DNA of 64,000 nt from contig NC_017390.1 in assembly GCF_000026985.1 (NCBI RefSeq), forward strand, positions 1,440,314 to 1,504,313, in the 5' to 3' direction. Numbering within the stretch: the first letter of the stretch is position 1; each line of letters starts with the position of its first letter. The position numbers were made by a program, and so were the translations under genes. The notes beneath the pieces are model-generated. The model worked only from the letters and a program-made list of their open reading frames with translations. It had not been told where the DNA came from and searched no databases. The stretch is from Erwinia pyrifoliae DSM 12163 (GTDB taxonomy: Bacteria; Pseudomonadota; Gammaproteobacteria; Enterobacterales; Enterobacteriaceae). This document shows positions 38,246 to 48,114 of the stretch, piece after piece.

Positions 38246-39436
38246 ATGATCAGAGTGGAAATGCTCGCGACAGGCGATGAAGTACTGCACGGGCAGATCG
38301 TCGATAGCAATGCGGCCTGGCTGGCCGCGCTGCTGTTGGAGCAGGGCTTAGCGATGACGCGCCGTCAGACGGTGGGTGACAGTCTGGAAGAGCTGGTCGC
38401 GGTACTGACCGAACGCAGTCAGGTGGCTGATGTATTAATCGTTAACGGCGGTCTCGGGCCGACCAGTGACGATCTCAGTGCGCTGGCGGCCGCCACTGCC
38501 GCTGGCGTGGCGCTGGAATTTCAGCCCGAATGGCTGACGAAAATGGAAGCGTTCTTTGCCAGCCGTGGCAAAGTGATGGCGGCCAGCAATCGCAAGCAGG
38601 CTGAAATCCCACAGGGTGCGGAAATGATCGATAACCCGGTTGGCACCGCGTGCGGCTTTGCCATGCAGCTGAACCGCTGTTGGATATTCTTCACTCCCGG
38701 CGTGCCATCCGAATATAAGGTGATGGTGACGGATCAAATCCTGCCACGTCTGAAAGCGCGTTACGCGCTGCCGCACCCCCCACTGTGTTTACGCATGACC
38801 ACCTTTGGCCGTGGCGAGAGCGACCTGGCTTCAGCCATTGAAGCGTTAACGCTGCCGGAAGGCGTGGTGATGGGCTATCGCGCCTCAATGCCCATCATCG
38901 AACTGAAGCTGAATGGGCCGGTGGAAAAGCGTGCTGAAATGGAACGGTTCTGGCAGCAGGTGCGGGAAATCGCCAGCGACAGCGTCATTTTTGAAGGGCT
39001 GGAAACGCTGCCTGAACAGCTGGCGCGGCGTTTAAAAGAGCACAAGCTGCTGCTGTCGGTCAGTGAACAATTCAGCGCCGGTTTGCTACAGTGGCAGCTC
39101 CATTCAGCAGGAGCCGCGCTGGCCGCAGGCAATGTGCTGCCCGCCCAGGCCGAGACGCTTGGCTTACTGGCGGCGCGCAGTCAGCAGTTGGCCAACAAGC
39201 ATCATGCCCATCTGGCGCTGGTGGTCGGAGCAATGGAAGACCAGCGTTTGGGCCTTGCGCTGCATACGCCGGAAGGAACGTTCGCGCAGAAAGTGAAGTT
39301 CGGCGTCAGCCGTCACGGGCTGAAAGCACGTCAGGATATGGTTGCCATGCTGGCGATGAATATGCTGCGCCGCTGGCTGAATGGTCAGACGGTCACCAGC
39401 GGGCACGGCTGGATTGAGGTGGTGGAAACCCTGTAG
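38246..39436 (+). CDS. yfaY: CinA-like / YfaY family protein
   Basis: A 396-aa protein of the CinA-like family, whose N-terminal domain resembles molybdopterin-binding MoaB/MogA. E. coli YfaY has no firm function; family relatives are NMN deamidases or ADP-ribose pyrophosphatases. The N-terminal half is highly conserved (EMLATGDEVLHGQIVDSNAAWLA, NGGLGPTSDDLSALAAATA, NPVGTACGFAMQLNR, FFTPGVPSE). The C-terminal half (from about 250) is diverged apart from NMLRRWLNGQ and HGWIEVVE. The start is ATG at 38246 after CCGGAGA; an upstream in-frame start at 38189 adds 19 unlike residues. It stands alone, convergent with the small Cys protein. Confidence 0.93.
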   Translation: MIRVEMLATGDEVLHGQIVDSNAAWLAALLLEQGLAMTRRQTVGDSLEELVAVLTERSQVADVLIVNGGLGPTSDDLSALAAATAAGVALEFQPEWLTKMEAFFASRGKVMAASNRKQAEIPQGAEMIDNPVGTACGFAMQLNRCWIFFTPGVPSEYKVMVTDQILPRLKARYALPHPPLCLRMTTFGRGESDLASAIEALTLPEGVVMGYRASMPIIELKLNGPVEKRAEMERFWQQVREIASDSVIFEGLETLPEQLARRLKEHKLLLSVSEQFSAGLLQWQLHSAGAALAAGNVLPAQAETLGLLAARSQQLANKHHAHLALVVGAMEDQRLGLALHTPEGTFAQKVKFGVSRHGLKARQDMVAMLAMNMLRRWLNGQTVTSGHGWIEVVETL

Positions 39437-39582
39437 TCCGTAGTCCAGTCAGAGGAAGCTGACGCCTGCTTAACGGGGTTTGGCTTCCTGCTGTGAAAGT
39501 CGATGCACTTGATGAGTGGGTTATCTCAGTCAGGCGCATCTGCCCGGCTTAACGAAGTATCTCTGACTGAAAGTTTTTAGCT

Positions 39583-39840
39583 TCACTGATAAGAAGCGAG
39601 TACACCTTCAAAATAACCCTTAGCAAAGGCAGCCTGAACGCTTTTGTGCCTTACAGTACCTGCCTGACTATTTGGTAATGTAGTGTAATCAATATTCAGG
39701 AACTGAGCCTTAGAACGCCCTTGTTCGAAACCCTTTTCATAAGCACAACCCGCACACTTATGTCGGCCATTAAACTTACTTTGATCGTATGGGAGACTGC
39801 CAAAATCAGGGGAGTAACGATGTTGTAGCCGGCAAGTCAT
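39583..39840 (-). CDS. Small cysteine-containing protein of unknown function
   Basis: An 85-aa basic protein I do not assign to a named family. AGGAG lies 6 nt before the ATG at 39840; an ATG two codons earlier lies directly on the ribosome site and is unlikely. Cys3, His27, Cys29 and Cys32 (HKCAGC) could form a small metal site. Two similar Gly-rich helical phrases recur, CAYEKGFEQGR (32-42) and AFAKGYFEGV, which may be an internal duplication. Base composition is more AT-rich than the neighbouring genes. It lies 73 bp downstream of yfaE on the same strand, so it might share the nrd transcript. Confidence 0.7.
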   Translation of the reverse strand: MTCRLQHRYSPDFGSLPYDQSKFNGRHKCAGCAYEKGFEQGRSKAQFLNIDYTTLPNSQAGTVRHKSVQAAFAKGYFEGVLASYQ

Positions 39841-39913
39841 ATTCATCTCCTGTGTAATCTGATTGATAAATCTGCTTAAGTTTTATCGGCTTACCTTATA
39901 AAGAGGCCATTAC

Positions 39914-40174
39914 TTACAGCTCGATCTCAATATCACCGCTGGCCTGGCAGCAGCAGGGTAGAATTTCCCCTGCCTGCACAAAGGCCAGCGGTTTAGTGCT
40001 GTAACAGACTTCACCTTTTAACAGACGGGTTCGGCAGGAGCCGCAATAGCCTTCCCGGCACTGATATTCCACGCACACGCGGTGCGACTCCAGTGCAGCC
40101 AGCAGGGAAGGGTGCTCGTCATGGCATTCAAGCTGCATACCGGAAGCACGCAGCGTAATGGTCGAACGTGCCAT
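39914..40174 (-). CDS. yfaE: 2Fe-2S ferredoxin YfaE, diferric-tyrosyl cofactor maintenance
   Basis: An 86-aa plant-type ferredoxin that supplies electrons to NrdB to build and repair its diferric-tyrosyl radical cofactor. The cluster ligands are visible: Cys39, Cys44 and Cys47 in QCREGYCGSCRT (C-x4-C-x2-C) and a late Cys in ILPCCCQ. It begins 2 bp after the nrdB stop, so the two are surely cotranscribed and perhaps coupled. Length and order nrdA-nrdB-yfaE match E. coli. Confidence 0.97.
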   Translation of the reverse strand: MARSTITLRASGMQLECHDEHPSLLAALESHRVCVEYQCREGYCGSCRTRLLKGEVCYSTKPLAFVQAGEILPCCCQASGDIEIEL

Positions 40175-40176
40175 GG

Positions 40177-41307
40177 TTACAGCTGGAAATCGCTGAGGTC
40201 ATCAGCGTTGACTTCGGAGTCAATCTGCCCGACCAGGTAAGAACTGACTTCCACTTCCTGTGGTGCGACCTGCACGTTATCTGAAACCAGCCAGGAGTTA
40301 ATCCACGGGATGGGGTTCGAGCGCGTTTTGAACGGCAGATCCAGACCCACGGCATTCATGCGGATATTGGTAATGTATTCAATGTACTGACACAGAATGT
40401 CTTTATTCAGGCCAATCATCGAACCGCCGCTGAACAGGTACTCGGCCCACTCTTTTTCCTGTTCTGCTGCCAGCACGAACAGGTCATAACACTCCTGGCG
40501 ACACTCTTTGGCGATTTCCGCCATTTCCGGGTCATCCACACCGCTGCGCAGCAGGTTGAGCATATGCTGAGTGCCGGTCAGGTGCAGCGCCTCATCGCGG
40601 GCGATTAGCTTGATTATCTTGGCATTACCCTCCATCAGCTCGCGCTCGGCAAAGGCAAAGGAGCAGGCGAAGCTGACATAAAAGCGGATCGCCTCCAGCG
40701 CATTGACGCTCATCAGGCAGATATAGAGCTGTTTTTTCAGCGCGCGCAGGTTAACGGTGACGGTTTTGCCATTGACCTGGTGCGTTCCTTCACCCAGCAG
40801 ATGCCAGTAGCTGGTCATCTCAATCAGATCGTCGTAGTAGCCGGAAATATCTTTGGCGCGCGACAGGATCTGTTCGTTGGTGACGATATCGTCAAACACC
40901 AACGCCGGATCGTTCACGATATTGCGGATGATATGGGTATAGGAACGTGAGTGGATCGTTTCGGAAAACGCCCAGGTTTCAACCCAGGTTTCCAGTTCTG
41001 GAATAGAGATCAGCGGCAGCAGCGCCACGTTCGGGCTGCGCCCCTGAATCGAGTCCAACAGCGTCTGGTATTTCAGATTGCTGATAAATATGTGTTTTTC
41101 GTGCTCCGGCAGCGCCTGGTAGTCAATGCGATCGCGCGAGACGTCAACTTCTTCCGGACGCCAGAAGAAGGAAAGCTGCTTTTCGATTAGTTTCTCGAAG
41201 ATATCGTATTTTTGCTGGTCGAAGCGCGCAACGTTAACCGACTGACCGAAGAACATCGGTTCCAACAGCTGGTCATTTTTATTCTGCGAAAACGTGGTGT
41301 AAGCCAT
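40177..41307 (-). CDS. nrdB: Ribonucleoside-diphosphate reductase class Ia, beta subunit
   Basis: The R2 subunit of aerobic ribonucleotide reductase, 376 aa as in E. coli, carrying a diiron site and a stable tyrosyl radical. Seen: [16 protein letters not shown], which holds iron ligands Glu and His and the radical Tyr (Tyr122 in E. coli numbering), and [16 protein letters not shown] with the later Glu/His ligands. The C-terminal tail ends [10 protein letters not shown], the segment that docks on NrdA. nrdA is 51 bp upstream and yfaE 2 bp downstream. Confidence 0.98.
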   Translation of the reverse strand: MAYTTFSQNKNDQLLEPMFFGQSVNVARFDQQKYDIFEKLIEKQLSFFWRPEEVDVSRDRIDYQALPEHEKHIFISNLKYQTLLDSIQGRSPNVALLPLISIPELETWVETWAFSETIHSRSYTHIIRNIVNDPALVFDDIVTNEQILSRAKDISGYYDDLIEMTSYWHLLGEGTHQVNGKTVTVNLRALKKQLYICLMSVNALEAIRFYVSFACSFAFAERELMEGNAKIIKLIARDEALHLTGTQHMLNLLRSGVDDPEMAEIAKECRQECYDLFVLAAEQEKEWAEYLFSGGSMIGLNKDILCQYIEYITNIRMNAVGLDLPFKTRSNPIPWINSWLVSDNVQVAPQEVEVSSYLVGQIDSEVNADDLSDFQL

Positions 41308-41358
41308 GATTCATTCCAAAAAACGGGGGAGCAGGCACGCCTGCCCCCGGGATAAAGG

Positions 41359-43644
41359 TTAGATTTTGCAGGCACCGCTTTCGCAGCCGTCATCTTGAAT
41401 AGAGGGTACGAGGTCGTCCTGTGAATCTTCTGCTCCATCACGGGTGTTCTGGTAATAGAGCGTTTTTACGCCGAATTTATAGGCGGTGAGCAAATCTTTC
41501 AGCAGCTGTTTCATCGGCACGCGACCGTTAGCGAAGCGGGTCGGATCGTAGTTGGTGTTCGACGAAATGGCCTGGTCGACAAACTTCTGCATTACGCCAA
41601 CCAGCTGCAAATAGCCGTCGTTATTCGGCATATCCCACAGCAGCTCATAGTTATCCTTCAGGCGTTCGTACTCCGGCACCACCTGGCGCAGAATACCGTC
41701 TTTAGAGGCTTTAATGCTGATATGGCCGCGCGGAGGTTCAATGCCGTTAGTGGCGTTAGAAATTTGTGAAGAGGTTTCTGACGGCATCAGAGCAGACAGC
41801 GTGGAGTTACGCAGACCGTGGTTTTTCACTGACTCACGCAGACCTTCCCAGTCGAGCAATAGCGGGGTATTACAGATGGCATCCAGATCTTTTTTGTAGG
41901 TATCAATCGGCATAATACCCTGAGCGTAAGTGGTTTCTGCAAACCACGGGCAGGCACCCTGTTCGATTGCCAGCTCGTTGGAGGCTTTCAGCAGCCAGTA
42001 CTGAATGGCTTCAAATGTCTGATGTGTCAGGATGTTGGCGCTGCCGTCAGAGTAACGTACGCCATGCTTCGCCAGATAGTAGGCGAAGTTGATCACGCCG
42101 ATACCCAGGGTACGACGTCCCATTGCACCCCGTTTGGCCGCCGGGATGGGGTAATCCTGGTAGTCGAGCAGTGCATCGAGCGCACGAACCGCCAGCGTTG
42201 CCAGCTCCTGCAAATCGTCCAGGCTCTCGATGGCACCAAGGTTAAACGCAGAAAGCGTACAAAGCGCGATTTCACCGTTTTCGTCGTTCACATCCTGCAT
42301 TGGCTTGGTAGGTAACGCAATTTCCAGGCACAGGTTCGACTGACGCACCGGGGCGATGGCCGGATCAAACGGGCTGTGAGTATTGCAGTGGTCAACGTTC
42401 TGAATATAGATGCGACCGGTCGAAGCGCGTTCCTGCATCATCAGGGAGAACAGATCGACGGCCTTCACGCGCAGCTTGCGGATGCTGTCGTCTTTTTCAT
42501 ATTGGGTATACAGGCGTTCAAACTCGTTCTGGTCGGCGAAGAACGCATCGTACAGGCCCGGCACGTCCGACGGACTGAACAGGGTAATGTCTTCGCCTTT
42601 CAGCAGGCGTTGATACATGACTTTGTTCAGCTGAACCCCGTAGTCCATATGTCGTACGCGGTTACCTTCCACGCCACGGTTGTTCTTCAGTACCAGCAGG
42701 CTTTCCACTTCCCTGTGCCACATGGGGTAGAACAGCGTAGCCGCGCCACCGCGCACGCCGCCCTGAGAGCAGGATTTCACCGCCGTCTGGAAGTGTTTGT
42801 AGAACGGAATACAGCCGGTGTGGAAGGCCTCACCGCCACGGATCGGGCTGCCCAGGGCGCGAATACGGCCAGCGTTAATGCCGATACCGGCACGCTGGGA
42901 AACGTACTTTACAATGGCGCTGGAAGTGGCATTGATAGAGTCCAGACTGTCGCCGCACTCAATCAGCACGCAGGAGCTGAACTGACGCGTAGGGGTGCGT
43001 ACACCGGACATGATCGGCGTTGGCAACGAAATTTTGAAGGTTGAAATCGCATCATAGAAGCGCTTGACGTAATCCAGGCGGGTGGCGCGCGGGTAACCGG
43101 AGAACAGGCAGGCGGCCACCAGGATATACAGGAACTGGGCGCTTTCATAAATATCACCGCTGACGCGGTTCTGCACCAGATACTTGCCTTCCAGCTGCTT
43201 CACGGCGGCATAGGAGAAGTTCATATCGCGCCAGTGGTCAATAAAGCCGTCCATCTGCTCAAACTCTTCGGCGCTGTAGTCCGTTAACAGGTGCGGGTCA
43301 TATTTACCCATTTCCACCATGCGCGTCACCTGGTCAATCAATTTTGGCGGCTCAAACTGGCCGTAGGCTTTTTTGCGCAGATGGAAAATGGCCAGGCGTG
43401 CGGCCATATATTGATAATCAGGCGCATCGCGAGAGATCAAATCAGCGGCTGACTTGATGATGGTTTCATGGATATCAGAAGTGCGGATACCTTCGTAGAA
43501 CTGGATATGCGAACGCAGTTCAACCTGAGAGACGGAGACGTTTTGCAGATCTTCGGCAGCCCAGTCGAGAACACGGTGGATTTTATCGAGATCGATACGC
43601 TCGGTGCGGCCATCGCGTTTGGTTACAAGCAGACTCTGATTCAT
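41359..43644 (-). CDS. nrdA: Ribonucleoside-diphosphate reductase class Ia, alpha subunit
   Basis: The R1 catalytic subunit that reduces NDPs to dNDPs for DNA synthesis; 761 aa as in E. coli. An N-terminal ATP-cone for allosteric activity control is visible (LLVTKRDGRTERIDLDKIHR). Active-site residues are intact: the Cys in SSCVLIECGD, the Asn-x-Cys-x-Glu of SNLCLEIALP (radical Cys), the Cys in IALCTLSAFNLGA, and the C-terminal redox pair CESGAC. No intein or insertion is seen. The upstream region carries DnaA and NrdR sites, so control by replication status and dATP-sensing NrdR is likely. Confidence 0.98.
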   Translation of the reverse strand: MNQSLLVTKRDGRTERIDLDKIHRVLDWAAEDLQNVSVSQVELRSHIQFYEGIRTSDIHETIIKSAADLISRDAPDYQYMAARLAIFHLRKKAYGQFEPPKLIDQVTRMVEMGKYDPHLLTDYSAEEFEQMDGFIDHWRDMNFSYAAVKQLEGKYLVQNRVSGDIYESAQFLYILVAACLFSGYPRATRLDYVKRFYDAISTFKISLPTPIMSGVRTPTRQFSSCVLIECGDSLDSINATSSAIVKYVSQRAGIGINAGRIRALGSPIRGGEAFHTGCIPFYKHFQTAVKSCSQGGVRGGAATLFYPMWHREVESLLVLKNNRGVEGNRVRHMDYGVQLNKVMYQRLLKGEDITLFSPSDVPGLYDAFFADQNEFERLYTQYEKDDSIRKLRVKAVDLFSLMMQERASTGRIYIQNVDHCNTHSPFDPAIAPVRQSNLCLEIALPTKPMQDVNDENGEIALCTLSAFNLGAIESLDDLQELATLAVRALDALLDYQDYPIPAAKRGAMGRRTLGIGVINFAYYLAKHGVRYSDGSANILTHQTFEAIQYWLLKASNELAIEQGACPWFAETTYAQGIMPIDTYKKDLDAICNTPLLLDWEGLRESVKNHGLRNSTLSALMPSETSSQISNATNGIEPPRGHISIKASKDGILRQVVPEYERLKDNYELLWDMPNNDGYLQLVGVMQKFVDQAISSNTNYDPTRFANGRVPMKQLLKDLLTAYKFGVKTLYYQNTRDGAEDSQDDLVPSIQDDGCESGACKI

Positions 43645-43682
43645 GTCGCGTTTTACCTGTCCTTAACAAATAATCCCCACGC

Positions 43683-43722
43683 TTATACACAGGTGGCTCT
43701 TTGTGAGTAACTCTGTGGATAA
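43683..43722 (-). promoter_or_regulatory. Two DnaA boxes upstream of nrdA
   Basis: TTATACACA (43683-43691) and TGTGGATAA (43714-43722, reverse of TTATCCACA) both match the DnaA consensus, in opposite orientation, 39-78 bp before the nrdA start. The E. coli nrdAB promoter is also controlled by DnaA through two such boxes. Confidence 0.85.
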
Positions 43723-43770
43723 ACACTACATATAGGGGGTGAGAGATGTTTTAACAACAATATAGTGAGT
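43723..43770 (-). promoter_or_regulatory. Paired NrdR boxes of the nrdA promoter
   Basis: Two 16-bp elements resembling acaCwAtATaTwGtgt occur at 43723-43738 (13 of 16 by my count) and 43755-43770 (12 of 16). Their starts are 32 bp apart, about three helical turns, the spacing typical of NrdR site pairs. They overlap the likely promoter. Confidence 0.75.
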
Positions 43771-44134
43771 ATTCTAGTAACTTCCACGCGGTTAACAAGG
43801 CTTGATTTTCGTTTAAAAGTGGGAGTGCCAGGCCGGCTTTTTTCCTAAGTCCGCGTTTCTCAAGGCCATGTGTCGTTGTCAATGGGGTAAGAATATTTTT
43901 AGTTTTTTGACCAGGCGCGGGTTTCTTGTTCAGCTGTGCAACCGGCAACTTTACTTTGCCGGAAAAGTGCGCGCGCTGAAAGCGCCTTACCGCCAGCAAC
44001 AGCATGACGTATAAATACGGGCGGGTTAGGTAAGGGGTAAAACGAAAATACGTTGAAATAGCCAGTATTTGATAAGCGCCAGTGAGATTTCACCAGGCGG
44101 AAGCGCCCCCGCCTGATGAAGATAACAGGAAGAA
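43771..44134. other. Spacer between nrdA promoter and ubiG
   Basis: No gene is supported. A hairpin CAGGCGG-8 nt-CCGCCTG (44094-44115) lies just past the ubiG stop on the minus strand, without a T run, and may end or protect the ubiG transcript. Confidence 0.5.
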
Positions 44135-44866
44135 TTAACCTGTAACAGCGCGGTGCGTATGCACCATATAGTTAACGTCGACGCCGGGTGCCAGCTTGAA
44201 ACGGTTGGTCAGGGGATTATAGTGCAGGCCAATAATATGACGTTCACGCAGCGGTGTTTCATCCACCCAGTTAAGCAGTTCGCCCGGACGAATAAACTTT
44301 TTAATGTCATGCGTACCGCGTGGCACCATGCGCAGCACGTACTCTGCGCCGATAATCGCCATCAGCCAGGATTTGCTGTTGCGGTTAAGGGTAGAGAAAA
44401 ATACCTCGCCACCGGGTTTGACCAGCTGTGCACAGGCATGAACGACGGAACGCGGGTCCGGTACATGCTCCAGCATCTCCATACAGGTGACCACGTCATA
44501 CTGCCCGGCAAACTGAGCGGCGTGCTCTTCTACCGTTTGCTGGACGTAATCAATGGTCACGCCGCTTTCAAGCGCGTGCAGACGCGCAACCTGCAACGGC
44601 TCTGCGCCCATATCCAGCCCGGTCACGTTCGCGCCTTCACGCGCCATGCTTTCGGAAAGAATGCCACCGCCGCAGCCGACATCCAGCACCTTCTTGCCAA
44701 ACAGGCCGTTAGCGTGTTGCGCTATCCAGTTGAGACGCAGCGGATTGATCCGGTGCAGCGGTTTAAATTCACCTTCCAGATCCCACCAGCGTGACGCGAC
44801 GGCTTCAAATTTGGCGATTTCACTGTTGTCAACATTGTACGCGTCTGTATTTTGTTCTGTTTTCAT
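44135..44866 (-). CDS. ubiG: Ubiquinone biosynthesis O-methyltransferase UbiG
   Basis: A SAM-dependent methyltransferase doing both O-methylations of ubiquinone synthesis; 243 aa (E. coli 240). The SAM-binding motif [21 protein letters not shown], the acidic TGLDMG, and [11 protein letters not shown] are clear. The C-terminus [15 protein letters not shown] matches the family. The start is ATG at 44866; the frame continues 42 codons upstream, but that part is hydrophobic junk overlapping the gyrA promoter side. It is divergent from gyrA, and its product supports the quinone pool used by complex I. Confidence 0.97.
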   Translation of the reverse strand: MKTEQNTDAYNVDNSEIAKFEAVASRWWDLEGEFKPLHRINPLRLNWIAQHANGLFGKKVLDVGCGGGILSESMAREGANVTGLDMGAEPLQVARLHALESGVTIDYVQQTVEEHAAQFAGQYDVVTCMEMLEHVPDPRSVVHACAQLVKPGGEVFFSTLNRNSKSWLMAIIGAEYVLRMVPRGTHDIKKFIRPGELLNWVDETPLRERHIIGLHYNPLTNRFKLAPGVDVNYMVHTHRAVTG

Positions 44867-45058
44867 GGGGGTATCACTCCAGCCAAAGTTGGTTGCAGTA
44901 TACATCTTAACGCTTTGTGATGGGCAGAGCAGCGCTAAGCTAATCATGCAGAAAGTAATTAAGCGCCTGCAGCCATGCTTTCCATTCACCACCAGGACGC
45001 AATGTGATATACTTTCGCACCTTTGAATCCGGGATTAAATAGTAAGGAAAGCGCGTCC

Positions 45059-47695
45059 ATGAGCGACCTCGCCCGCGAAATTACACCGGTCAATATCGAA
45101 GAAGAGTTAAAGAACTCCTATCTGGATTATGCAATGTCGGTCATCGTTGGCCGTGCGCTGCCAGATGTCCGTGATGGCTTAAAGCCGGTTCACCGCCGAG
45201 TGCTTTTCGCTATGAACGTGCTCGGTAACGACTGGAACAAAGCTTATAAAAAATCCGCCCGTGTCGTCGGCGACGTTATCGGTAAATATCACCCCCACGG
45301 CGACAGCGCCGTCTATGACACCATTGTACGTATGGCGCAGCCATTCTCGCTGCGCTATATGCTGGTCGATGGCCAGGGTAACTTTGGTTCCGTCGATGGC
45401 GACTCCGCCGCAGCGATGCGTTACACCGAAGTGCGCATGTCCAAAATCGCTCACGAACTGCTGGCGGATTTGGAAAAAGAGACCGTTGATTTTGTACCGA
45501 ACTATGATGGCACCGAACAGATCCCTGAAGTGATGCCCACCCGCATCCCGAACCTGCTGATTAACGGTTCTTCAGGCATCGCCGTGGGCATGGCGACCAA
45601 CATTCCGCCGCACAACATCACCGAAGTGATCAACGGCTGCCTGGCCTACATCGCCGACGAAAATATTACCGTCGAAGGCTTGATGGAGCATATACCCGGC
45701 CCGGATTTCCCCACCGCCGCCATCATCAACGGTCGTCGCGGCATTGAAGAAGCCTACCGTACCGGGCGTGGCAAAATTTATATCCGCGCCCGTGGTGAAG
45801 TTGAAGTGGATGCTAAAACCGGCCGCGAAACCATCATCGTGCATGAAATTCCCTATCAGGTTAACAAAGCGCGACTGATTGAGAAAATCGCCGAGCTGGT
45901 GAAAGAGAAGCGTCTGGAAGGCATCAGCGCCCTGCGCGATGAGTCCGACAAAGACGGTATGCGCATCGTGATTGAAGTCAAACGCGATGCGGTGGGTGAG
46001 GTGGTGCTGAACAACCTCTACTCGCTGACGCAGCTGCAGACCTCTTTTGGTATTAATATGGTGGCACTGCATCAGGGCCAGCCGAAGATCATGCCGCTGA
46101 AGGATATTCTTGAAGCCTTCGTGCGTCATCGCCGGGAAGTCATCACCCGCCGTACCATTTTCGAACTGCGCAAAGCGCGTGACCGCGCCCACATCCTTGA
46201 AGCGCTGGCCGTGGCACTGGCCAATATCGACCCGATTATCGAGCTGATCCGTGCCGCACCAACGCCTGCGGAAGCGAAAGCGGGCCTGATTGCCCGTCCG
46301 TGGGTGCTGGGTAACGTTTCTGCCATGCTGGAGCGTGCGGGCGACAACGCCGCGCGTCCGGAGTGGCTGGAAGACCAGTACGGCATTCGCGACGGGCAGT
46401 ATTATCTGACCGAGCAGCAGGCCCAGGCGATCCTCGATTTACGCCTGCAAAAACTGACCGGCCTTGAGCACGAAAAACTGCTTGATGAGTACAAAGAGCT
46501 GTTGACGCAGATTGCCGAACTGCTGCGTATTCTGGGCAGTTCAGAGCGTCTGATGGAAGTGATCCGCGAAGAGTTGGAGCTGATCCGCGATCAGTTCGGT
46601 GACAAACGGCGTACCGAAATCACCGCCAACACGGCCGATATCAATATCGAAGACCTGATCAACCAGGAAGATGTGGTGGTCACCCTGTCGCACCAGGGCT
46701 ATGTTAAGTATCAGCCATTGTCTGATTACGAAGCGCAGCGCCGTGGTGGTAAAGGCAAGTCGGCAGCGCGAATCAAAGAAGAAGACTTTATTGACCGCCT
46801 GCTGGTGGCCAACACCCATGACACGATTCTGTGCTTCTCCAGCCGGGGCCGTTTGTACTGGATGAAGGTTTACCAGCTGCCGGAAGCAAGCCGTGGTGCG
46901 CGTGGGCGTCCTATTGTCAACCTGCTGCCGCTGGAAGCCAACGAGCGTATCACTGCCATTCTGCCGGTGCGTGAATATGCTGAAGGCTGGAACATCTTTA
47001 TGGCGACCGCCAGCGGAACGGTGAAGAAAACCGCTCTGACTGACTTCAGCCGCCCGCGCAGCGCCGGTATTATTGCCGTCAACCTGCGTGATGACGATGA
47101 ACTGATCGGCGTTTCGCTGACTAGCGGTAGCGATGAAGCGATGTTGTTCTCTGCCGCTGGTAAAGTGGTGCGATTCGCGGAGAGCGCGGTGCGTACTATG
47201 GGCCGTACCGCCTCCGGGGTGCGCGGTATCAAGCTGGCCGAAGGCGACCGCGTGGTATCGCTGATCGTGCCGCGTGATGATGGCGCTATCATGACCGTGA
47301 CGCAAAACGGCTACGGCAAACGTACGGCTAACGTCGAATATCCGACCAAGTCGCGTGCGACTCAGGGGGTTATCTCGATCAAGGTGACCGAACGTAACGG
47401 GCCGGTGATCGGTGCGGTACAGGTGGTCGACGGCGATCAGATCATGATGATCACCGATGCGGGTACGCTGGTGCGTACCCGCGTGTCCGAGGTCAGCGTG
47501 GTGGGGCGTAATACCCAGGGCGTTATCCTTATCCGTACTGCCGAAGATGAAAACGTAGTAGGTCTGCAACGCGTGGCCGAACCGGTTGCCGAAGAAGAAC
47601 TCGACGCTATCGACGGCAGCGCTGCGGAAGGGGACGATGAGATCGCCCCTGAAGTGGACACCGATGACCAGGCGCCAGAAGCCGACGACGAATAA
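45059..47695 (+). CDS. gyrA: DNA gyrase subunit A
   Basis: The DNA-breakage and -reunion subunit of gyrase, which with GyrB adds negative supercoils. 878 aa (E. coli 875). The N-terminal winged-helix region holds [18 protein letters not shown], with Ser and Asp at the E. coli 83 and 87 positions, i.e. the quinolone-sensitive form, and the catalytic Tyr in RYTEVRMSK. The C-terminal beta-pinwheel domain carries the GyrA box QRRGGKG. The tail (about 840-878) is strongly acidic. The ATG at 45059 after AAGGAA gives the classic [17 protein letters not shown]; an in-frame start 12 codons earlier is less likely. A clear terminator follows. Confidence 0.98.
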   Translation: MSDLAREITPVNIEEELKNSYLDYAMSVIVGRALPDVRDGLKPVHRRVLFAMNVLGNDWNKAYKKSARVVGDVIGKYHPHGDSAVYDTIVRMAQPFSLRYMLVDGQGNFGSVDGDSAAAMRYTEVRMSKIAHELLADLEKETVDFVPNYDGTEQIPEVMPTRIPNLLINGSSGIAVGMATNIPPHNITEVINGCLAYIADENITVEGLMEHIPGPDFPTAAIINGRRGIEEAYRTGRGKIYIRARGEVEVDAKTGRETIIVHEIPYQVNKARLIEKIAELVKEKRLEGISALRDESDKDGMRIVIEVKRDAVGEVVLNNLYSLTQLQTSFGINMVALHQGQPKIMPLKDILEAFVRHRREVITRRTIFELRKARDRAHILEALAVALANIDPIIELIRAAPTPAEAKAGLIARPWVLGNVSAMLERAGDNAARPEWLEDQYGIRDGQYYLTEQQAQAILDLRLQKLTGLEHEKLLDEYKELLTQIAELLRILGSSERLMEVIREELELIRDQFGDKRRTEITANTADINIEDLINQEDVVVTLSHQGYVKYQPLSDYEAQRRGGKGKSAARIKEEDFIDRLLVANTHDTILCFSSRGRLYWMKVYQLPEASRGARGRPIVNLLPLEANERITAILPVREYAEGWNIFMATASGTVKKTALTDFSRPRSAGIIAVNLRDDDELIGVSLTSGSDEAMLFSAAGKVVRFAESAVRTMGRTASGVRGIKLAEGDRVVSLIVPRDDGAIMTVTQNGYGKRTANVEYPTKSRATQGVISIKVTERNGPVIGAVQVVDGDQIMMITDAGTLVRTRVSEVSVVGRNTQGVILIRTAEDENVVGLQRVAEPVAEEELDAIDGSAAEGDDEIAPEVDTDDQAPEADDE

Positions 47696-47721
47696 TCGTT
47701 CAATGCCAGTCCATATAGCAG

Positions 47722-47749
47722 AGCCGGTTCTTTTGAACCGGCTTTTTTT
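47722..47749 (+). terminator. Terminator of gyrA
   Basis: AGCCGGTTC and GAACCGGCT form a 9-bp stem with a TTTT loop, followed by a run of T to 47749, 26 bp past the gyrA stop. The next 365 bp, to the likely rcsC start, show no other gene. Confidence 0.93.
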
Positions 47750-48114
47750 ATCGCTAAATGTGGCCAAACAAGATGCGAATATCCCTGTTGGTGCCATGAG
47801 GCAAGGGGCAGAGGGTTTCTGCCGCAATTCCCTATTGGCGCATCAAGGTAGTTTGCGCACGCTAAGTTGGGGTCAGCAGACGGCGATTGAGGTGATGGAA
47901 AGGATTGGTTTTAAGAGCAAAGCTAACGTTAACCGCGAGTGATGGCGCATAACCGGAAAACGTCCTCTCAGTAGCACGAACGCCTGGGAATAAGATGAAA
48001 GCGGAGACAATATCTGCGGGGGATGGCCGGGATAACTGGCTTTTTTTGCCTCCTGACGCTACTGTATCGGCACTTATTTATCTCTTGTCCGCTATGGCTG
48101 CCAGTGGGTTTCGC

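Noticed and set aside
46541..47827. 428-codon open frame antisense to gyrA
   Set aside because: It runs opposite to a highly conserved gene, starts in its terminator region and has no ribosome site; it follows from codon bias in a GC-rich gene.
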